A stretch of 64,000 nucleotides of DNA from Hexactinellida sp. DTS-2022 (GCA_028753945.1 JAPNXP010000004.1:3286001-3350000), one strand, 5' to 3'. Positions 45,365 to 57,429 are shown, counted from the stretch's first letter. The notes: generated by a model from the letters alone, not told the origin. Program-made: numbers and translations.

Positions 45365-45598
45365 ACAGTGAACTCCAAGTCGGCTATAAATCGGCTTATA
45401 ACAATGTTCATTGGTCCGGACATACTTAAATTTGAATATACTATTGTCAAATAAATCGATATAATGAAATCTCTTTTTAACGAAGATATTTCTTACCCCA
45501 TAAATTTCTGATTAATTAATTTTAATCAGCTTGTTACAAATTTGGTTTTTACAAATATGAAATCGATGTCCGCACTTCGTAATAACGGGAGTTCACTG
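45365..45598. mobile_element. pogo-like MITE (234 bp) flanked by TA
   Basis: CAGTGAACTCCAAGTCGG at the left and the inverted AATAACGGGAGTTCACTG at the right, with TA on both sides. Related to the orphan end at 10337. Confidence 0.82.
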
Positions 45599-46599
45599 TA
45601 CTTAATAATATACGATGTAACAAAGTTACATCGTGTATGGTGGACTTACTAAATATAAACTAATTAATTTCTTAGTATAAAGTATATTAATAGATAATTT
45701 TAAATGTTAACTCACTTGATTCCACAGATAATTTACCGACATACTAGTCGTCAGTCTTTTGCATCGTACATCGTAGGTAACAGCTAGTCTTTCGCCACTG
45801 GGCTGCCGTTGCAGGTCGCGTTCCAATTTTCTGGGCTCGCCATGATTGGGATTGCGTTGCCTGAATAACCTCGAGCAGAGGTCCCCACAAAGTTCGATGT
45901 ACCTTGCCTTTGAGCACTTTCGAAAGAGTGTTGTGAGCTGTTATTCAATCGTTTGGACATCATCTGAAATAGTTCAATGATTCTTGTAATTCGTGTTCAG
46001 CATTGATGCGACAGGTTGATAATGATCGAAGTAGTTATGGATATAAAGGATTTATGTAGGGTTATCTGTGTCTTACTGAGTCTTTCGTTGTGTAGAGGTT
46101 ATTGGCAACTTAGACATCGGCTCAAGAATAGCAGAAGGAGCATAAATTTCCACATCTGTTCCCCAAAAAGGATTCACGATTCATAAGTACATGTGTGGTA
46201 ATGTATTTACACGGTGTAATTTCTTTGGTTTCAAATACCATCCTAGTTTCCTTGTTCCTTCACTGGCGATAAAGCGAGATATGATGGACCGAAGCTGTTG
46301 GTGGCTGTTTTCACTCTCAGTAATTAATTTGGACGCATTCTTCTCGCATGGCGTATAAAGTCTAATAGGCTCTTATGATTGTGTTAGTTACATTATCATT
46401 TGTTTCTCAGTATGTATTGAGCGTTGATAGAAAGAATACTATTATAACAATGCGTCATCATGCAATAGGAACTACAAGTTGAGGAAGTCATACAAAGAAG
46501 TTGTAGAATTGTCATTGGTAGTTAAACTGTCATGGCTGGAATATCCATGGTTATAATAATACAAGGTAGTTAAACTGTCATGGTATTTAAACTGTCATA
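45599..46599 (-). other. Possible exons of an unassigned gene or transposon ORF
   Basis: Minus strand: about 46340-46100 reads ESENSHQQLRSIISRF and ASEGTRKLGWYLKPKK before a frameshift; 45958-45780 reads MMSKRLNNSSQHSFESAQRQ after a TATTTCAG acceptor. These coding-like pieces lie downstream of the Ginger B integrase in the same orientation, so they could be its C-terminal part; I cannot identify a domain. Confidence 0.3.
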
Positions 46600-46930
46600 C
46601 AACAGGCCTAAACGGTCAAATTTAACAATCTGAAATTTTAATGATTGCGTCATCATGCTACAATGAGTTACCATATTGGCGATCTGGTATGACCAGCTTG
46701 TCCGCATCATTAATGTACATGTTCTATTAAATTTTCAGATTTTATCTCTTAAGAGGCGCGAATTATGTGCGATTAAGTGAATTTTCAGGGTTCTCGAAAT
46801 GTGACAATGACGTCATAACTTGTCGAGGTGTGAGAAATTTTGAGTGGAAACCTCAACTTGTTGGCGGGTGCCAAAGGTTACCCCTATAAGTCAAAGACCA
46901 CATTTGGAAACAGTCCAGTTTCTTCAATCA
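46600..46930. repeat. Dispersed repeat, family H copy
   Basis: Matches 8765-9065 along its length (GGCCTAAA, CATCATTAATGTACATGTTC, GTGCGATTA, GTGACAATGACGTCAT, CAACTTGTTGGCGGGTGCC) and extends to 46930 with TCAATCAACTCG, like the reversed 10437-10600 end. 46930-47400 shows nothing else. Confidence 0.7.
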
Positions 46931-47399
46931 ACTCGTCACTTCTTTAGAGGGCACTAATTACAGAGAGAATAATTTTAGAAAATAATTATAATCGAAAGAA
47001 TGAATTGAACATTTGTAACAAATATAGGCTGTGTGTTAATTAAGTATGAATTAAATATAGTCATCAGTTCAAATAACCGATTATTGTTAACTTTCTTATC
47101 ATATTGTATCTTCTGCAAGTCTTGTTCACAATGATGCAGTCCATAGCTGATTGCTGTGTAGAATATCGAGATTCATCGATGTTGCTAACTGCTTCGAGGG
47201 TATTATCAGGAGGTGGGAAAAATATGTCTTCATTGGAGTTGTCCTAGGGATCTTTTCTTGCAGGAGTTCATTGCAAGCACAGCCTGTTTCAGCAGTTTGG
47301 ACTTTTGATCCCCTATCTGACTCTCCATTTTATTCAGTTTCTATAATAGAATCTATATGGTTAATTAATTCGTAAATGGGTCTAAATTTTAGCTTACAA

Positions 47400-48865
47400 A
47401 ATACTAACTGTTTCAGAATATTGTTGTGCGCTTCGACTAAGCCGTTAGCCATCGGGTGGTAAGAACGAGTGCTACGATTGTCTATACCCAATTTCTGGTT
47501 GAATTCCTTTATTATCTGTTAAATACAATAAATTAAAATACAATAAATAAATACAAATAACAATACATACTATAATGTTGGTGTGTAAAATTAGATAGTT
47601 ATTAATTAATTAATTAACACTAATCTAACAAACAGTATTACCTTACACTACTCACACTGCTTGTGAACTCTTTGCCCTGGTCGTGCTGGATAATATCCAG
47701 GTAATCCCATATCGAGATAGATGTCCTTCATATTCTGAATAACTTCTTCTGAAGTATTAGTCTTGAGAGGGCTTATTGCAACATATTTACTCAGGTAGCA
47801 TACAGTGACTAGAATGTGTTTATAGCCGTCTTCACTCTCAGGGAGGTCGCATATAAGGTCCATTCCTAATTTCCTTTATGTCTCCATGTTTTAGACGGAG
47901 GTTGTATTGGTTGGAGTTTCTTTTGCGGTTGAGGTGGCAAGGCAGCTGTCATCTGACATATATGGCAAGTCTTTACCTTTATAATATAAGAAATCCATTA
48001 CTAGTGTATAATTAATATGTACTATGTTACAAAGCTAAGTGAATAGTTTCTAATCATTATGGATTTTCGATTATTTTCCATTGAGATACAGCCACATTTC
48101 CTTAATTAACCCACAAGTTGCACGTGACATAGACACAGACGCCACTTCATGGTTATTGGATAAACATTACTCAAAATCATAATGTTATGATATTTATAAT
48201 TATATTACAAGATAATGTCATTTGAGAGTAGTTTAATTCAGCAGGCTTTATTACGCAAACGAAAGTATATTGTATCAGGATTAAAAATTTCGTTGTTTAG
48301 AATGTTCAAATGAAACGAGATCGGTAGGAAATTTTTATAAAGTATGAACAAAATACAGAAGTGGTCCGGCCAAAGATGGACTATCCTTTATAATAATGTC
48401 ACTGTAAATGGCAAGTGTCCGGCCATGACCGAACCACGTGCTACCTTGTATACTATACCGGATAATTAAACTCACATATTCTTAAACGTCTTGGAAAACG
48501 CCTGCCCATGTGTATCTTTGCTGAACTGAATGTAGGGTCGTATTTATTCCGGGATGACCGACTTCTTCATGGAACTTCTCATATATGCTGTCCAACTCAG
48601 ACTGCAATTGAACTGCCAAATCTGTGTCTGTGCCTTCCACTTTTACTCTCTAAAGAAGAATTCAATTAAACCCTGGGATTTTAAATTTTTTCTAGTCGGA
48701 TTAAGGAAGTCAATATTACCTTGAAAAGTCTGTTGGTATTTCCAATAAAATAGGAAGACAATCTTCTTTGTAGTTCCATTTTGTCTGACGTGAAACTTGA
48801 GATGCTTCAGGATATTTTTCTTCGCGAGTAAAGTGAATGATTTCGTCATATTCATTTGGATCCAT
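47400..48865 (-). pseudogene. Ginger B: integrase gene with introns (GIN1/KRBA2-like), decayed
   Basis: Model: exon 48865-48720 (MDPNEYDEIIHFTREEKYPE...), 72-bp intron, exon 48647-48476 (HEEVGHPGINTTLHSVQQRY, the HH half of the HHCC finger), 497-bp intron with inserted repeat, exon 47978-47647 (VKTCHICQ completes the finger; then GMDLICDLPE, VTVCYLSKYV, QHDQGKEF), 131-bp intron, exon 47515 on (IIKEFNQKLGI, YHPMANGLVEAHNNIL with the catalytic Glu). All four joins keep phase. Damage: TAA in place of a Lys codon just before 48476, frameshifts near 47880 and 47690. Introns argue for a DNA transposon or domesticated copy rather than an LTR element. No long terminal inverted repeats were found. Confidence 0.75.
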
Positions 48866-49845
48866 TTCAAAATATGAAAGGATTTGATTATTTGTTTGTT
48901 GTAAATGAATAAGACAATTAATTTATATATTAAGTTTCTTATATAGTTAATTAATTTGATAATATTATAGGGTTTATCTATAGTATTATGATCTCAAAAT
49001 CATAGTATTCTTAAATTCATAATAAAATGTAAAAATAAGCCAAAAATTCCTTTTTTAGTGTCTCAAATGTCACTGTATAAATTATAATAGCACATCCATG
49101 GTTTGCTTATAGTATGTCTCAGAATCTCATGCAAAACAGGCCTATTAATAGTGTATTGACTTATATTTGGCAATTGATTTCTTCAAATTAATTGGAATCA
49201 TAAAAATGATGAATCTTGTTTAATACATGAACTTCGGGACGATTGACAGTGATTTTGGTTTGTTAACGACCATTCTTTATTCAGCCAGGTATATTGGTCC
49301 AAAATCTAAAAAAAGTACCTAATAGCCTAGTATTAGGAATTTTTGGGATTACATTGAATTAGAAGTGGATAACTATTTGCAGAATGTAAATACCGCGACT
49401 ACATGTATTCTTAGGAAACACTTTATATTGCATATGTGTCTCTATTGGACCATACTAGTTAGTTCACTAAGTTAATTATGAACCTTATAAGCACACTTAA
49501 TTTAATTTCCAATCTGAAGCGCTGATTCTTAGCCTTGTCTATATGAGATTAAAGGCTTCCTTGTTCTTTATTATATTAATTGAAAACATAAAAAAATGTC
49601 TACGAAACAACAATTTTGAAATCGTAATTAAAAGTATTGGTTGGTGTTTAGAATACCCCAACATGTACAGAATAATTTCTGACTTATCACTTATAACTTT
49701 GATCTCAAACTATAATATATCTGAATTGAAGTTACTTAATCTGAAACGTGGAATGCAAAATATTTTTGTTGCCCTCTGGATGTAAATTCTGATTGGATTC
49801 AAACCTAGATATTCATGATGAGATGACGAAAATATCGATTATAGC
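48866..49845. repeat. Stretch with one inverted copy of the 145-bp repeat
   Basis: 49000-49150 is the inverted relative of 44327-44615 (AAGCCAAAAATTCC, ATCCATGGTTTGC). The remaining sequence is AT-rich with no gene seen. Confidence 0.6.
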
Positions 49846-52563
49846 TAGGGATCGACCGGGGCCCTGGCTCCGGCCCCTTTCCCAGAAAGAAATTGCTACT
49901 TTTTCTTCGGCCTCGGCTAAAAGTACCTAAATTAGCTGGGGCTTATTTGGGTTCGAAAACATATATTAAACCGTTGAGTACGAAACAATTAAACCTTGAA
50001 TACAAAGAAATAGGTTCTGCTTAAATGACAACTAATTATTTTTCGAATAACTAAAGTGAATATCTAATACATGATCACTTAATAACTAACAATATGTTAC
50101 TCTATTTGTTGAGAAACTTCAACGTCCCCATTATTTTGTTTGACTTCTACGTTTTGGTTCGGAAGAACTACTTCAAGTGGTGGTTGTGGTAATTTGAATT
50201 AGCCAAAACCAATAGCTCGGAGGTTATACTTGAGGAACAAGAGCTTCTCTATATTAGGAGGGAGCAAACGGTTTCTATCCCCATCCGAACTCTTACTTGC
50301 AATTTTGAATCCTTGTTCACTTGGAACTGAACCACAGAGTGGGCTCAAATATCTAAAGGCAACTATAGACAACATTGGGTACCAACTCAAGTTCATGCAC
50401 AAGTACAACAATGGATCTAGCTCTCTGTTAATTCGATTTTCAGCAAAATAGATTAATATTCCCTTTTTTACTTTTTCGTTAATCGTGTCTCGTCCATCAC
50501 TAGTGGTATAATGATCAACCGAATCTAATTCATTATCTGAATCGCTTAAAATAGCATCTCAGCAACTGTTCACATTGAAATTGGAGTCATTTTGAAAACT
50601 GTTTTCCGCTGAACTCCCTTGAATGATATTGGATGCAAAGATGGCCAATTGTTCTTTCGCAACTTCTGCTTTTGCCTTGTCCATAAAACCACTCGTTTTA
50701 TATCTAGGATCCAGTATAGTAGTCAGCGCATGCACTTCGCTAACTTCAACATCAACGAAATGCATTCGCGGATCTAATCCCCTGAAATATCGGTTCATTT
50801 GTACGACCAGTTCTCTTTTCATTGTACCAATTCCTATTTCATGAATCGCATTCAACTCATAATATATTTTCTTAATCAATGGAATTGTATCAGAAATGCA
50901 AGCATTTTCGTATTCTGCATCCAATGTTGCATCAGCGAATGGTTTTATTAGATTAATTACTTTGGGAATAAGCACCCAGTCATTTGAATTCTATATTCAT
51001 ATTCATGTAATCTTCTGAACAACGAATGGCACGTTTATTCTGCAATTGCCGAACTAACATGTCATATTAAGAATTCCAACGTCTTTTCTCGCCTAAAAAT
51101 TAAAGTGCATTCTGGAACTCCATTGAGAACCAGTTGATGATGTCTGGAGAACGCCCATCGCCTTCGGACTCTTCCGAAAAAAGAAATCAATTTACTGGCA
51201 CGCCCCATCATTGATTGTACGCCACTTTGTTTAAAAACGGAATTCATGACCACTAGATGGATCGTGTGTAAAAAACAAACTGCATTAGATAAGTTGATGT
51301 CAGCGACCGTACGCACCATATTTAGGACATTATCTAGCATTTTTATGTGGAGTTTCCTTCCAATTCCAATCAGAAACGATCATGTGTAACGGTATGTGAC
51401 ATCATATGGAAAACAACACAACACAGCTGCCTTTCGCTCTCCTCCTTTGTTGATGAAATGCAGTGTGAAGCTGATGAATGCGTGCTGTTTCTTTGAACTC
51501 CAAATATCAGTGGTTGCACTGCAAGAATCGCCAAGATTATTGTGAAGTAGTTCCATGATTTTGTATTGTACACGTCTTTAAATATCCGGAATAATCTTTG
51601 GACGTAATACTTTCTCACTTGAAACATCGAATTTGTGACTTAAGGCACTTACAAAAACATTGAACTATCATTTTCAACTGTAGTGTAAGGGAGAAGTGAA
51701 TCACATATCCATTTGGCCAGCAGATATGTTCCACTAATTTGATCAGGATGATCAGACAACTACTTGTTTTCAGCTCAAATGTTTCTTCTAGACTCAATTC
51801 AGTTTGGGAACCTTGTGTAACCAAAAAGGAGACGGATTGTAGCTTCGATTTCTCCTCATCGTTCTTGAACTTTTTAGCTTCATCAGCTTTTCGAATTATA
51901 ATTGCCTCTTTGCACTCTATAGATATGATACAATTCTAAATGACTCCAAAGTGACTTGGTTGAAAAAGACTTTTTTGACCCTCCAAAAGTATCGCGACGT
52001 ATCTTTCTAGTTTTTCCGGAACAAACTGGAATGTTGCTATTGGCGATTGACTCATCTGCACAATCGACATCATAAAAATTCCAGAACCCAGAAGCGCACC
52101 TTTTTGCCATCTAACATGAAGTTGGTAGAAAAAAAATTTCAGATTGGAAAATCATGTAATTGAAAGACTAATTTGAATTATTAGATAATGGGTATTTTAT
52201 AAAATTGTATATACAATGTAAAGAATTTTTTATCATTTAACAAACAAATAAGTAGTGCTTTCTGAGTATAGCTGCATTGTGTAAGAATTTAGACGTTGAC
52301 ATTTCAAACCCAGTGCAGAATAAAATCGCATCGTTTAATCGGAGAAATATCAGTGTTCCTCCGGGATAAATAACATTTAAAATATTGTAGAGCAGCAACT
52401 TGACATGTTTGTATGTATATTAATAAGTTGGAAACTCAAAAGATACTTTATAATTGTATTTAATGAGTATCAAGACTAACCCCGGCCCCGTCCGGACCGG
52501 GCAAAAAAATTATATTCCACCCGGCCCCGGCCCCGGTAGAATTCGGTTCCCGGTCGATCCCTA
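49846..52563 (-). mobile_element. Autonomous-type hAT element (dead), ~2.7 kb
   Basis: Ends TAGGGATCGACCGGG and the inverted CCCGGTCGATCCCTA, followed inside by CCGGCCCC-rich stretches. Encloses a minus-strand hAT transposase pseudogene. I see no clear 8-bp duplication (ATTATAGC versus CTTAATTC), consistent with age or a rearranged flank. Sits 130 bp before an MFAP1 exon. Confidence 0.82.
50199..52110 (-). pseudogene. hAT transposase (ZBED1/ZBED4-like) pseudogene
   Basis: Blocks in order, in shifting frames: a BED-finger-like N-terminus (52110-51883, FWNFYDVD, then HLELYH); 51824-51615 LSLEETFELKTS; 51627-51370 including the expected catalytic-Asp strand in another frame; 51340-51062 DNVLNMVRTV and CFLHTIHLVVMNSVF; 50975-50559 HALTTILDPRYKTSGF; 50411-50199, the C-terminal hATC dimerisation segment WYPMLSIVAFRYLS, SVPSEQGF, RNRLLPPNIEKLLFLKYNL. 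At least five frame changes. Overall length fits a full transposase. Confidence 0.82.
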
Positions 52564-52691
52564 CTTAATTCTGTGGCTATAGCATTCCTTTTGGAGGCAC
52601 TATCAATCAACTAACCACCTCTTCAAGAAAGAGCTTTTGGTACGGCTGTATTCTTTTCTTCCAGCCACTTATTATAATCACTATATGATAG
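52564..52691. other. Presumed end of the large MFAP1 intron
   Basis: Ends in ATATGATAG before the exon. No long pyrimidine tract immediately before it, but TTCTTTTCTTCC lies about 40 bp upstream. Confidence 0.4.
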
Positions 52692-52799
52692 GAAATTGCC
52701 ATTAAACGTCAAATGATGAAACAAGATTTAACTCATCGTGCTACATGTACCAATGACCTGCTTGAATATGAGGATGAAATTTCTGAGAAGGAGGAACAG
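52692..52799 (+). CDS. MFAP1: MFAP1 homologue, internal exon (36 codons)
   Basis: Opens EIAIKRQMMKQDLTHRAT and ends EYEDEISEKEEQ, phase 0 on both sides, donor CAG-GTAATA. MFAP1 (microfibril-associated protein 1, a conserved spliceosomal B-complex protein) has 'EEIERRRQMM.QRA...EDE' at this point, directly before its SSEYEEYTDSE motif, which is exactly what the next exon encodes. Divergent for such a conserved protein, so a retained gene fragment or fast-evolving copy is possible, but the frame and splice sites are intact. Confidence 0.72.
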
Positions 52800-52852
52800 G
52801 TAATATTTTTATTGTTTTTCTAGCATGATTCAATTATGTATTTCACTTGCAG
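52800..52852 (+). other. 53-bp intron in the MFAP1 homologue
   Basis: GTAATATTTT ... TTTCACTTGCAG. Joins ...EKEEQ to FSSEYEEY in phase 0. Confidence 0.75.
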
Positions 52853-52932
52853 TTCTCCTCCGAGTATGAAGAATATACTGACTCTGAAGAAGATATAGGC
52901 TCACTGAGGTTGAAACCATTTTTCGTTAATAA
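52853..52932 (+). CDS. MFAP1: MFAP1 homologue, next internal exon
   Basis: Encodes FSSEYEEYTDSEEDIG and LRLKPFFVNK, ending two bases into a codon at donor GTAAGT. The SSEYEEYTDSE..PRLKPVFVRK core is the most recognisable MFAP1 signature (family: SEYEEYTDSEDE.EPRLKPVFIRKKDR). The following exon should begin with the KKDR segment; I did not find it in the remaining window, so it may lie beyond 64000 or be lost. Confidence 0.78.
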
Positions 52933-53147
52933 GTAAGTTTACTATATTTGTTATTCAACTAAACCTCTATATTTCTATCGCTTTTCACATTTATCCTTCC
53001 TGTACTTTCCTTCATTTTTAGATAGATAATACGTAATACACACGTATTACTCAAATAGTAGCCTAGGAGAATATTGTTTTTAGCCCCTCATCGATCGGAT
53101 ACAAGATTTAGTTCAGCTTGAATTTTGCTATCTGAGGAACGAAGCGA

Positions 53148-53226
53148 CCGAGACTGAAACTTTCTTGATTTTAAACTAATTTAAAGCTGCAAATCAGTTT
53201 AAAATTAAGAAAGTTTCAGTCTCGGT
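53148..53226. repeat. Hairpin (arms ~30 bp)
   Basis: CCGAGACTGAAACTTTCTTG with TTTTAAACT is mirrored by AGTTTAAAATTAAGAAAG with TTTCAGTCTCGG. Preceded by GAAGCGACCGAG, the motif found in the twin-hairpin ends at 56.5, 59.9 and 61.9 kb. The rest of 52933-54226 shows no gene; 53486-53511 has splice-like borders only. Confidence 0.75.
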
Positions 53227-54928
53227 GCTATCAATTAGTAGGCCATATACAAAACCATTAAGGCTTCATTTTGGGCGCTTCCCCAAATCCGTAAACTTTA
53301 TTACTATTTGGGGACATGTCTCCAAATTTGGGGAGTCCCTTAAAAATACCTACTGTAACTCTTCTTTGGGCTAAATCCCATTACCCATGGATTGAACGGC
53401 TCGTTGTTTAATTATTTTGAGTTTAAATTTAAATAAATTGCTTGGATTGTTGTTTTTAGTTGTTTTATCAGTTTGTTTGTTTGTCAGGATTTTAATATTA
53501 CTTCTATGATAGGTAAGTTAAATATTTATTACAATTAATTTATACTAGCTTCAAATAGTATTAATGTGTCATTACATGAATTAATGAATTTATTCTAAAT
53601 TTGTACCACTCACCGGAGTTAAGTTTAAACAAGTTGAAATACTAACTAGACTTTCTTATTCTATATATGGATATTAATTCTTTAGTATATAAATGGAGTG
53701 TGTTTAAAAGATGAACTAGAATGTTTAAACTAGACTGCAAGCCGTTCAAATCTATTGTAGCGTATTCACACCGGGTATACGCGTGCAAGGACATTTATAC
53801 TTAATTACAAATTTGTGTTTTGGATATAAGCAGAGATTAATCAGTAATTCTCGCTGTATAAAAAATGTTGATCCACAAGGTTAAATATATCACATTAGTT
53901 AATGAGGGAGAGGAAAAAATCCTCTCAGATGGGATGGTTTGTCTGAGTGTACGTCAATTTTGACTCTTGGTTGGAGTTATCCATATGGAACGTTAAAAAT
54001 TTATTTATTTATTTTCTCATTCTCGAGTTCTAGGTTAGCGCCATCATTCTCGATTAGAGTAATATTTTACCCTTTACATTAACCCACTCTGGAGGACCCC
54101 AATTTATTTTTATCGCTCGCTAGGCTCGCTTTTCTAGGAAATCCCTATACACTTCTGCTAAGAGAAATTGCACTAACCAAGTAATACTATCATGTTTTTA
54201 TCTAGCTGTCTATCTCTATACTGACCCAGGGCCGGCGACAGAAATTATGGGCCCCCTGGTAAGATCTCTGGCCGGGCCCCTCCACATCCTTCGACCAGGA
54301 TTGAATTTTTATAATCCCCGAAACATTAGACAAAAATAAATTGCAACTCGTAACAAATTCCTAATTAGACGAAAATTTCAGTAAAGATAGAACAAAGATA
54401 ATATAATTGTAAAATATTATAATTGGTCAAGTAAAATGAAATTTTGTTAGACAAAATGTAGGATTTCTCATGGATGCCAACCTCTGGAAACCAAAAAGCG
54501 GGAGATTTTTCTATTTTGGCGGGAGTTTTAACAAAAAAGCGGGAGGTCGAAGATGAAAAAGCGGGAGAAAAGCAGGAGACTCAAAATATATGCTATTTAA
54601 AAATTCTATCATGAATAGAACGATATTATAGGATTATTTAGTATGTTTTGATATCTACAATTAGAAAAAAATCTTGGTACTCAGAAAAATTAAAACTAAA
54701 AACTACAACTAAAAAAACTTTTAAAAACCGAAAACTCAAAAAACTTGTTGCTCGAAGGTTGACTAATTTATTTAATAATTTAAACAAATCCCGTTATTTA
54801 CTTAATTATTATAAAATATAAATATATAAACAATTTCCCATAAGTGGGGGTTTAAAAAATTTGCGGAAGATCGGGAGGATGGGAGAAAAAAAAGGCAAAA
54901 AATCGTGGGACAACCGCCAAAGCGGGAG

Positions 54929-55372
54929 CATAACTGCCAACCGTACAGGGATTTAAACATTTTGCCTGTTCTGTACAGGCGTACAGGGATTTATTTAATT
55001 TGTACAGGGATTTTTAATTTACTAATTATGTGTTCAATAATGTCTCAAAAAGTCTGGTTATGATAGTATATTCAGCCATGCATTCTGCATTGACCACATA
55101 AAGGCACAACTGGTTTCTAAATATAGAAACCAGTTGTGCCTTTATGTGGTCAATGCAGAATAAAGCGTACAGGGATTACCTGCACAATATATAATTCAAT
55201 GCTTTCGCCTTTCCAAAGTACTAATTTTGCAATGTAAGTGTATAATAAATCCCTGGACGAGCGAGCGCAGCGAGCGAGAAAATCTTTGGGATGTGTACAG
55301 GGATTTTGGCCAATGTACAGTGGAAAATTGGAGCCTGTACAGGGATATGACTCAAATAGGTTGGCAGGTATG
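54929..55372. mobile_element. Third-level MITE (family of 27229-27562)
   Basis: CATAACTGCCAACCGTACAG at the left, CTCAAATAGGTTGGCAGGTA-TG at the right. Many GTACAGGGATTT units. GCGGGAG occurs on both sides; since the host itself repeats this word, it is only a possible duplication. Holds the hairpin at 55083-55162. Confidence 0.75.
55083..55162. repeat. Perfect 80-bp hairpin inside the nested MITEs
   Basis: ATTCTGCATTGACCACATAA ... mirrored by ... TTATGTGGTCAATGCAGAAT; the centre is TTTCTAAATATAGAAA. Fourth nesting level. Confidence 0.88.
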
Positions 55373-55691
55373 CGGGAGGGTTGGAAACCCTGGATTTCTC
55401 AATGAGTCAAGCTTAGCAAAAACTAATAATATGGTTTCAACCAATGAAATACGGTTAGTAACAATTTATTAGTGACACATTGGATCCTTTGTGATATACT
55501 GTATATTGATGATAACAATTATTAGTGCAACGAAGGAATTCATATTGTGGTGAAAGATGTATAATAAGGCACAATAACTATTTTGCAGACTCAATATTAT
55601 AAAGTCCTAAACAAACATTCAGATGCCGATCCGGGCCCCCCGATTTTACCCCAAGCAACCCCCCCCCCCTCTCCCCGGCCCTGTACTGACC

Positions 55692-56830
55692 ACACAATTG
55701 TTGTGTGTGTGTTTGCCAGGATTAATCGGAAACATCTAGAAATCTGAAAATTTGCATGCATGGGTAATTTTACACGGTGACAACGACCTATTGGTTTTTC
55801 TAAACGAAATCACGGGATAATGACTTCATAAAATCACATATTTGGGAACAACTCTCAGTTTTACCCGATTCAACCCAAAATTTCAGATGACAAGACAACA
55901 TAAAATGAGAAATACACATGTACCCATTTATGGGATTATGACGTAACTTAGGAACAAATTGGATTCAGCTCTTACAATTTTGATTCGGTGTGCCCAAAAT
56001 TTTGTTAAATCATAAAATTTTTTGTATTGCATGTTTCTTCAAATTATTATAATGTTCACTTTTAATCTGCGCCCGGCATTATCTTCTCCTATATTCTTTT
56101 ATTAATCCAGTTTGGCTTCCATAAGTTTACTTCTATTGGTGATGTATCATTAGCATATGTCAATTACATGAGTATGCTATTATTACTTTCAAAGTTATTC
56201 AACGATTTTCTAACCTATTTCTTCTGTATAGTAAATGACATATTGATGGGAGTAGTTCAGCGAATTTCTAATGGAGCAAATTATTATGTAGAAGTAAAAT
56301 CCTAGGTTATAAATAGCATTTAATTGGTTAACTTCCTTCAGCTACCAAAAACTCAACTGAATTAGGTACGTGTCATTCCAAGTATTAGGTTAAACTTATG
56401 AATTTTGAGTGATTTATTTAGGGAGGGTAAGGCCGCGAAGCCGCCCTTAATTGTGTTGCGTAGTGTTTAACATGAACGAAATATAGGTTCGAAGCGACCT
56501 TTGTGAAAGTGTGACCCGTCACGAAGCGACTGAAACCGAAGGGCTCGTATATTTAAGACACAATTGTTGTGTGTGTGTGTTTGTGTGTTTGTCCAGATTT
56601 CATAAGAAAGACGAAATGCTCTAGAAATATGAAAAATTAGATTCTAAGTTAATTTACATGCTGACGACGAAATATTGGTTTCTTAAACAAAATAACGGAT
56701 TATGTGGTCATTAAAGCACATATTTGGGAATAACTCTTTTAGTGTTTATCCGATTCGTTCACAATTTTAGATTACAAGCCTACATAAAATGGGGCTCATG
56801 TAAATTATTTTTGGGATAAAACGTCATATA
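55692..56830 (+). repeat. Two tandem copies of a Helitron-like repeat with a twin-hairpin unit between
   Basis: 55692-56090 and 56545-56830 are diverged direct copies: ACAATTGTTGTGTGTGTG, GTTTGCC/GTTTGTC then CAG, GAAAATTTGCAT, CCTATTGGTTTTTC, CATATTTGGGAA. An inverted copy is at 62310-62775. Between them, 56430-56520 has GGCCGCGAAGCCGCC and GTCACGAAGCGAC hairpins. Resembles the 5' start and 3' stem-loops of small Helitron-like elements; inferred, no Rep/helicase frame is present. Confidence 0.55.
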
Positions 56831-57032
56831 TTGTCAGGTCGCTTAACATCGATTTCGGGAAACGCTGGACAAAAGCACCATTTTTTTATACGTAATCTTT
56901 ATGATCCCAGCATCAAATTTTCCGCGGCCCCACGACGAACGGATACATTTTCGATGTTATCTTGAACTTTTAAAATTGCGGCTCTCTACTAAATCGCCGG
57001 TATTACCCCGAACGGCAACTTTCCAAAATCAA

Positions 57033-57429
57033 CTCTGGTCTACTTTTAAAGATCAGATTCGTTGTCTTCATGAAATTCCCCGTAGTTTAAGGGGTCACTT
57101 GGCCATAGTTTATCCCTAGCAACGCAATAGTGTCTCAGGAATGTGACAACATTCCTTTCTCAAAATTTGTCCTAAACCTATCGAGTGATCCCTTGTTCGA
57201 CTGCCAACAGTTATCTGAGTCTAGTTATAAACATTGTGACACTCTAATTCGTTATCTGATGCTGTTTTCGACAATTTCCATATTTATCTTTACAGTATAT
57301 TCTCTATAATAGTCCACCAGTGGGTAAAAGGACCCAGATGGACTATTAGAGAACATGGACCATTAAAAAATTTAGCCTTAAGTAATATCTAATATACATA
57401 ATATACTAACATACGTTATCGTTAAAGTA
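57033..57429. repeat. Left arm of an inverted duplication (partner 60110-60703)
   Basis: From CTCTGGTCTACTTTTAAAGA to TTATCGTTAAAGTATA, mirrored at 60110-60703 with scattered changes. Includes non-repetitive-looking flank (57033-57290) plus the B end of an M1 element (57293-57429). Confidence 0.82.

Larger units (their letters stand above)
54471..55393. mobile_element. hAT-type MITE nested in 54227-55683
   Basis: Flanked by ATTTCTCA at 54463-54470 and 55394-55401. Ends TGGATGCCAACCTCTGG and, inverted, CCAGGGTTTCCAACCCTCC. The interior repeats AAGCGGGAG many times. Confidence 0.8.
54227..55683. mobile_element. hAT MITE (outer shell of nested set), perfect 8-bp duplication
   Basis: CAGGGCCGGCGACAG at the left, CTCCCCGGCCCTG at the right, TACTGACC on both sides (54219-54226 and 55684-55691). 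GGGCCCC-rich ends. Contains the 54471-55393 element. Confidence 0.87.
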
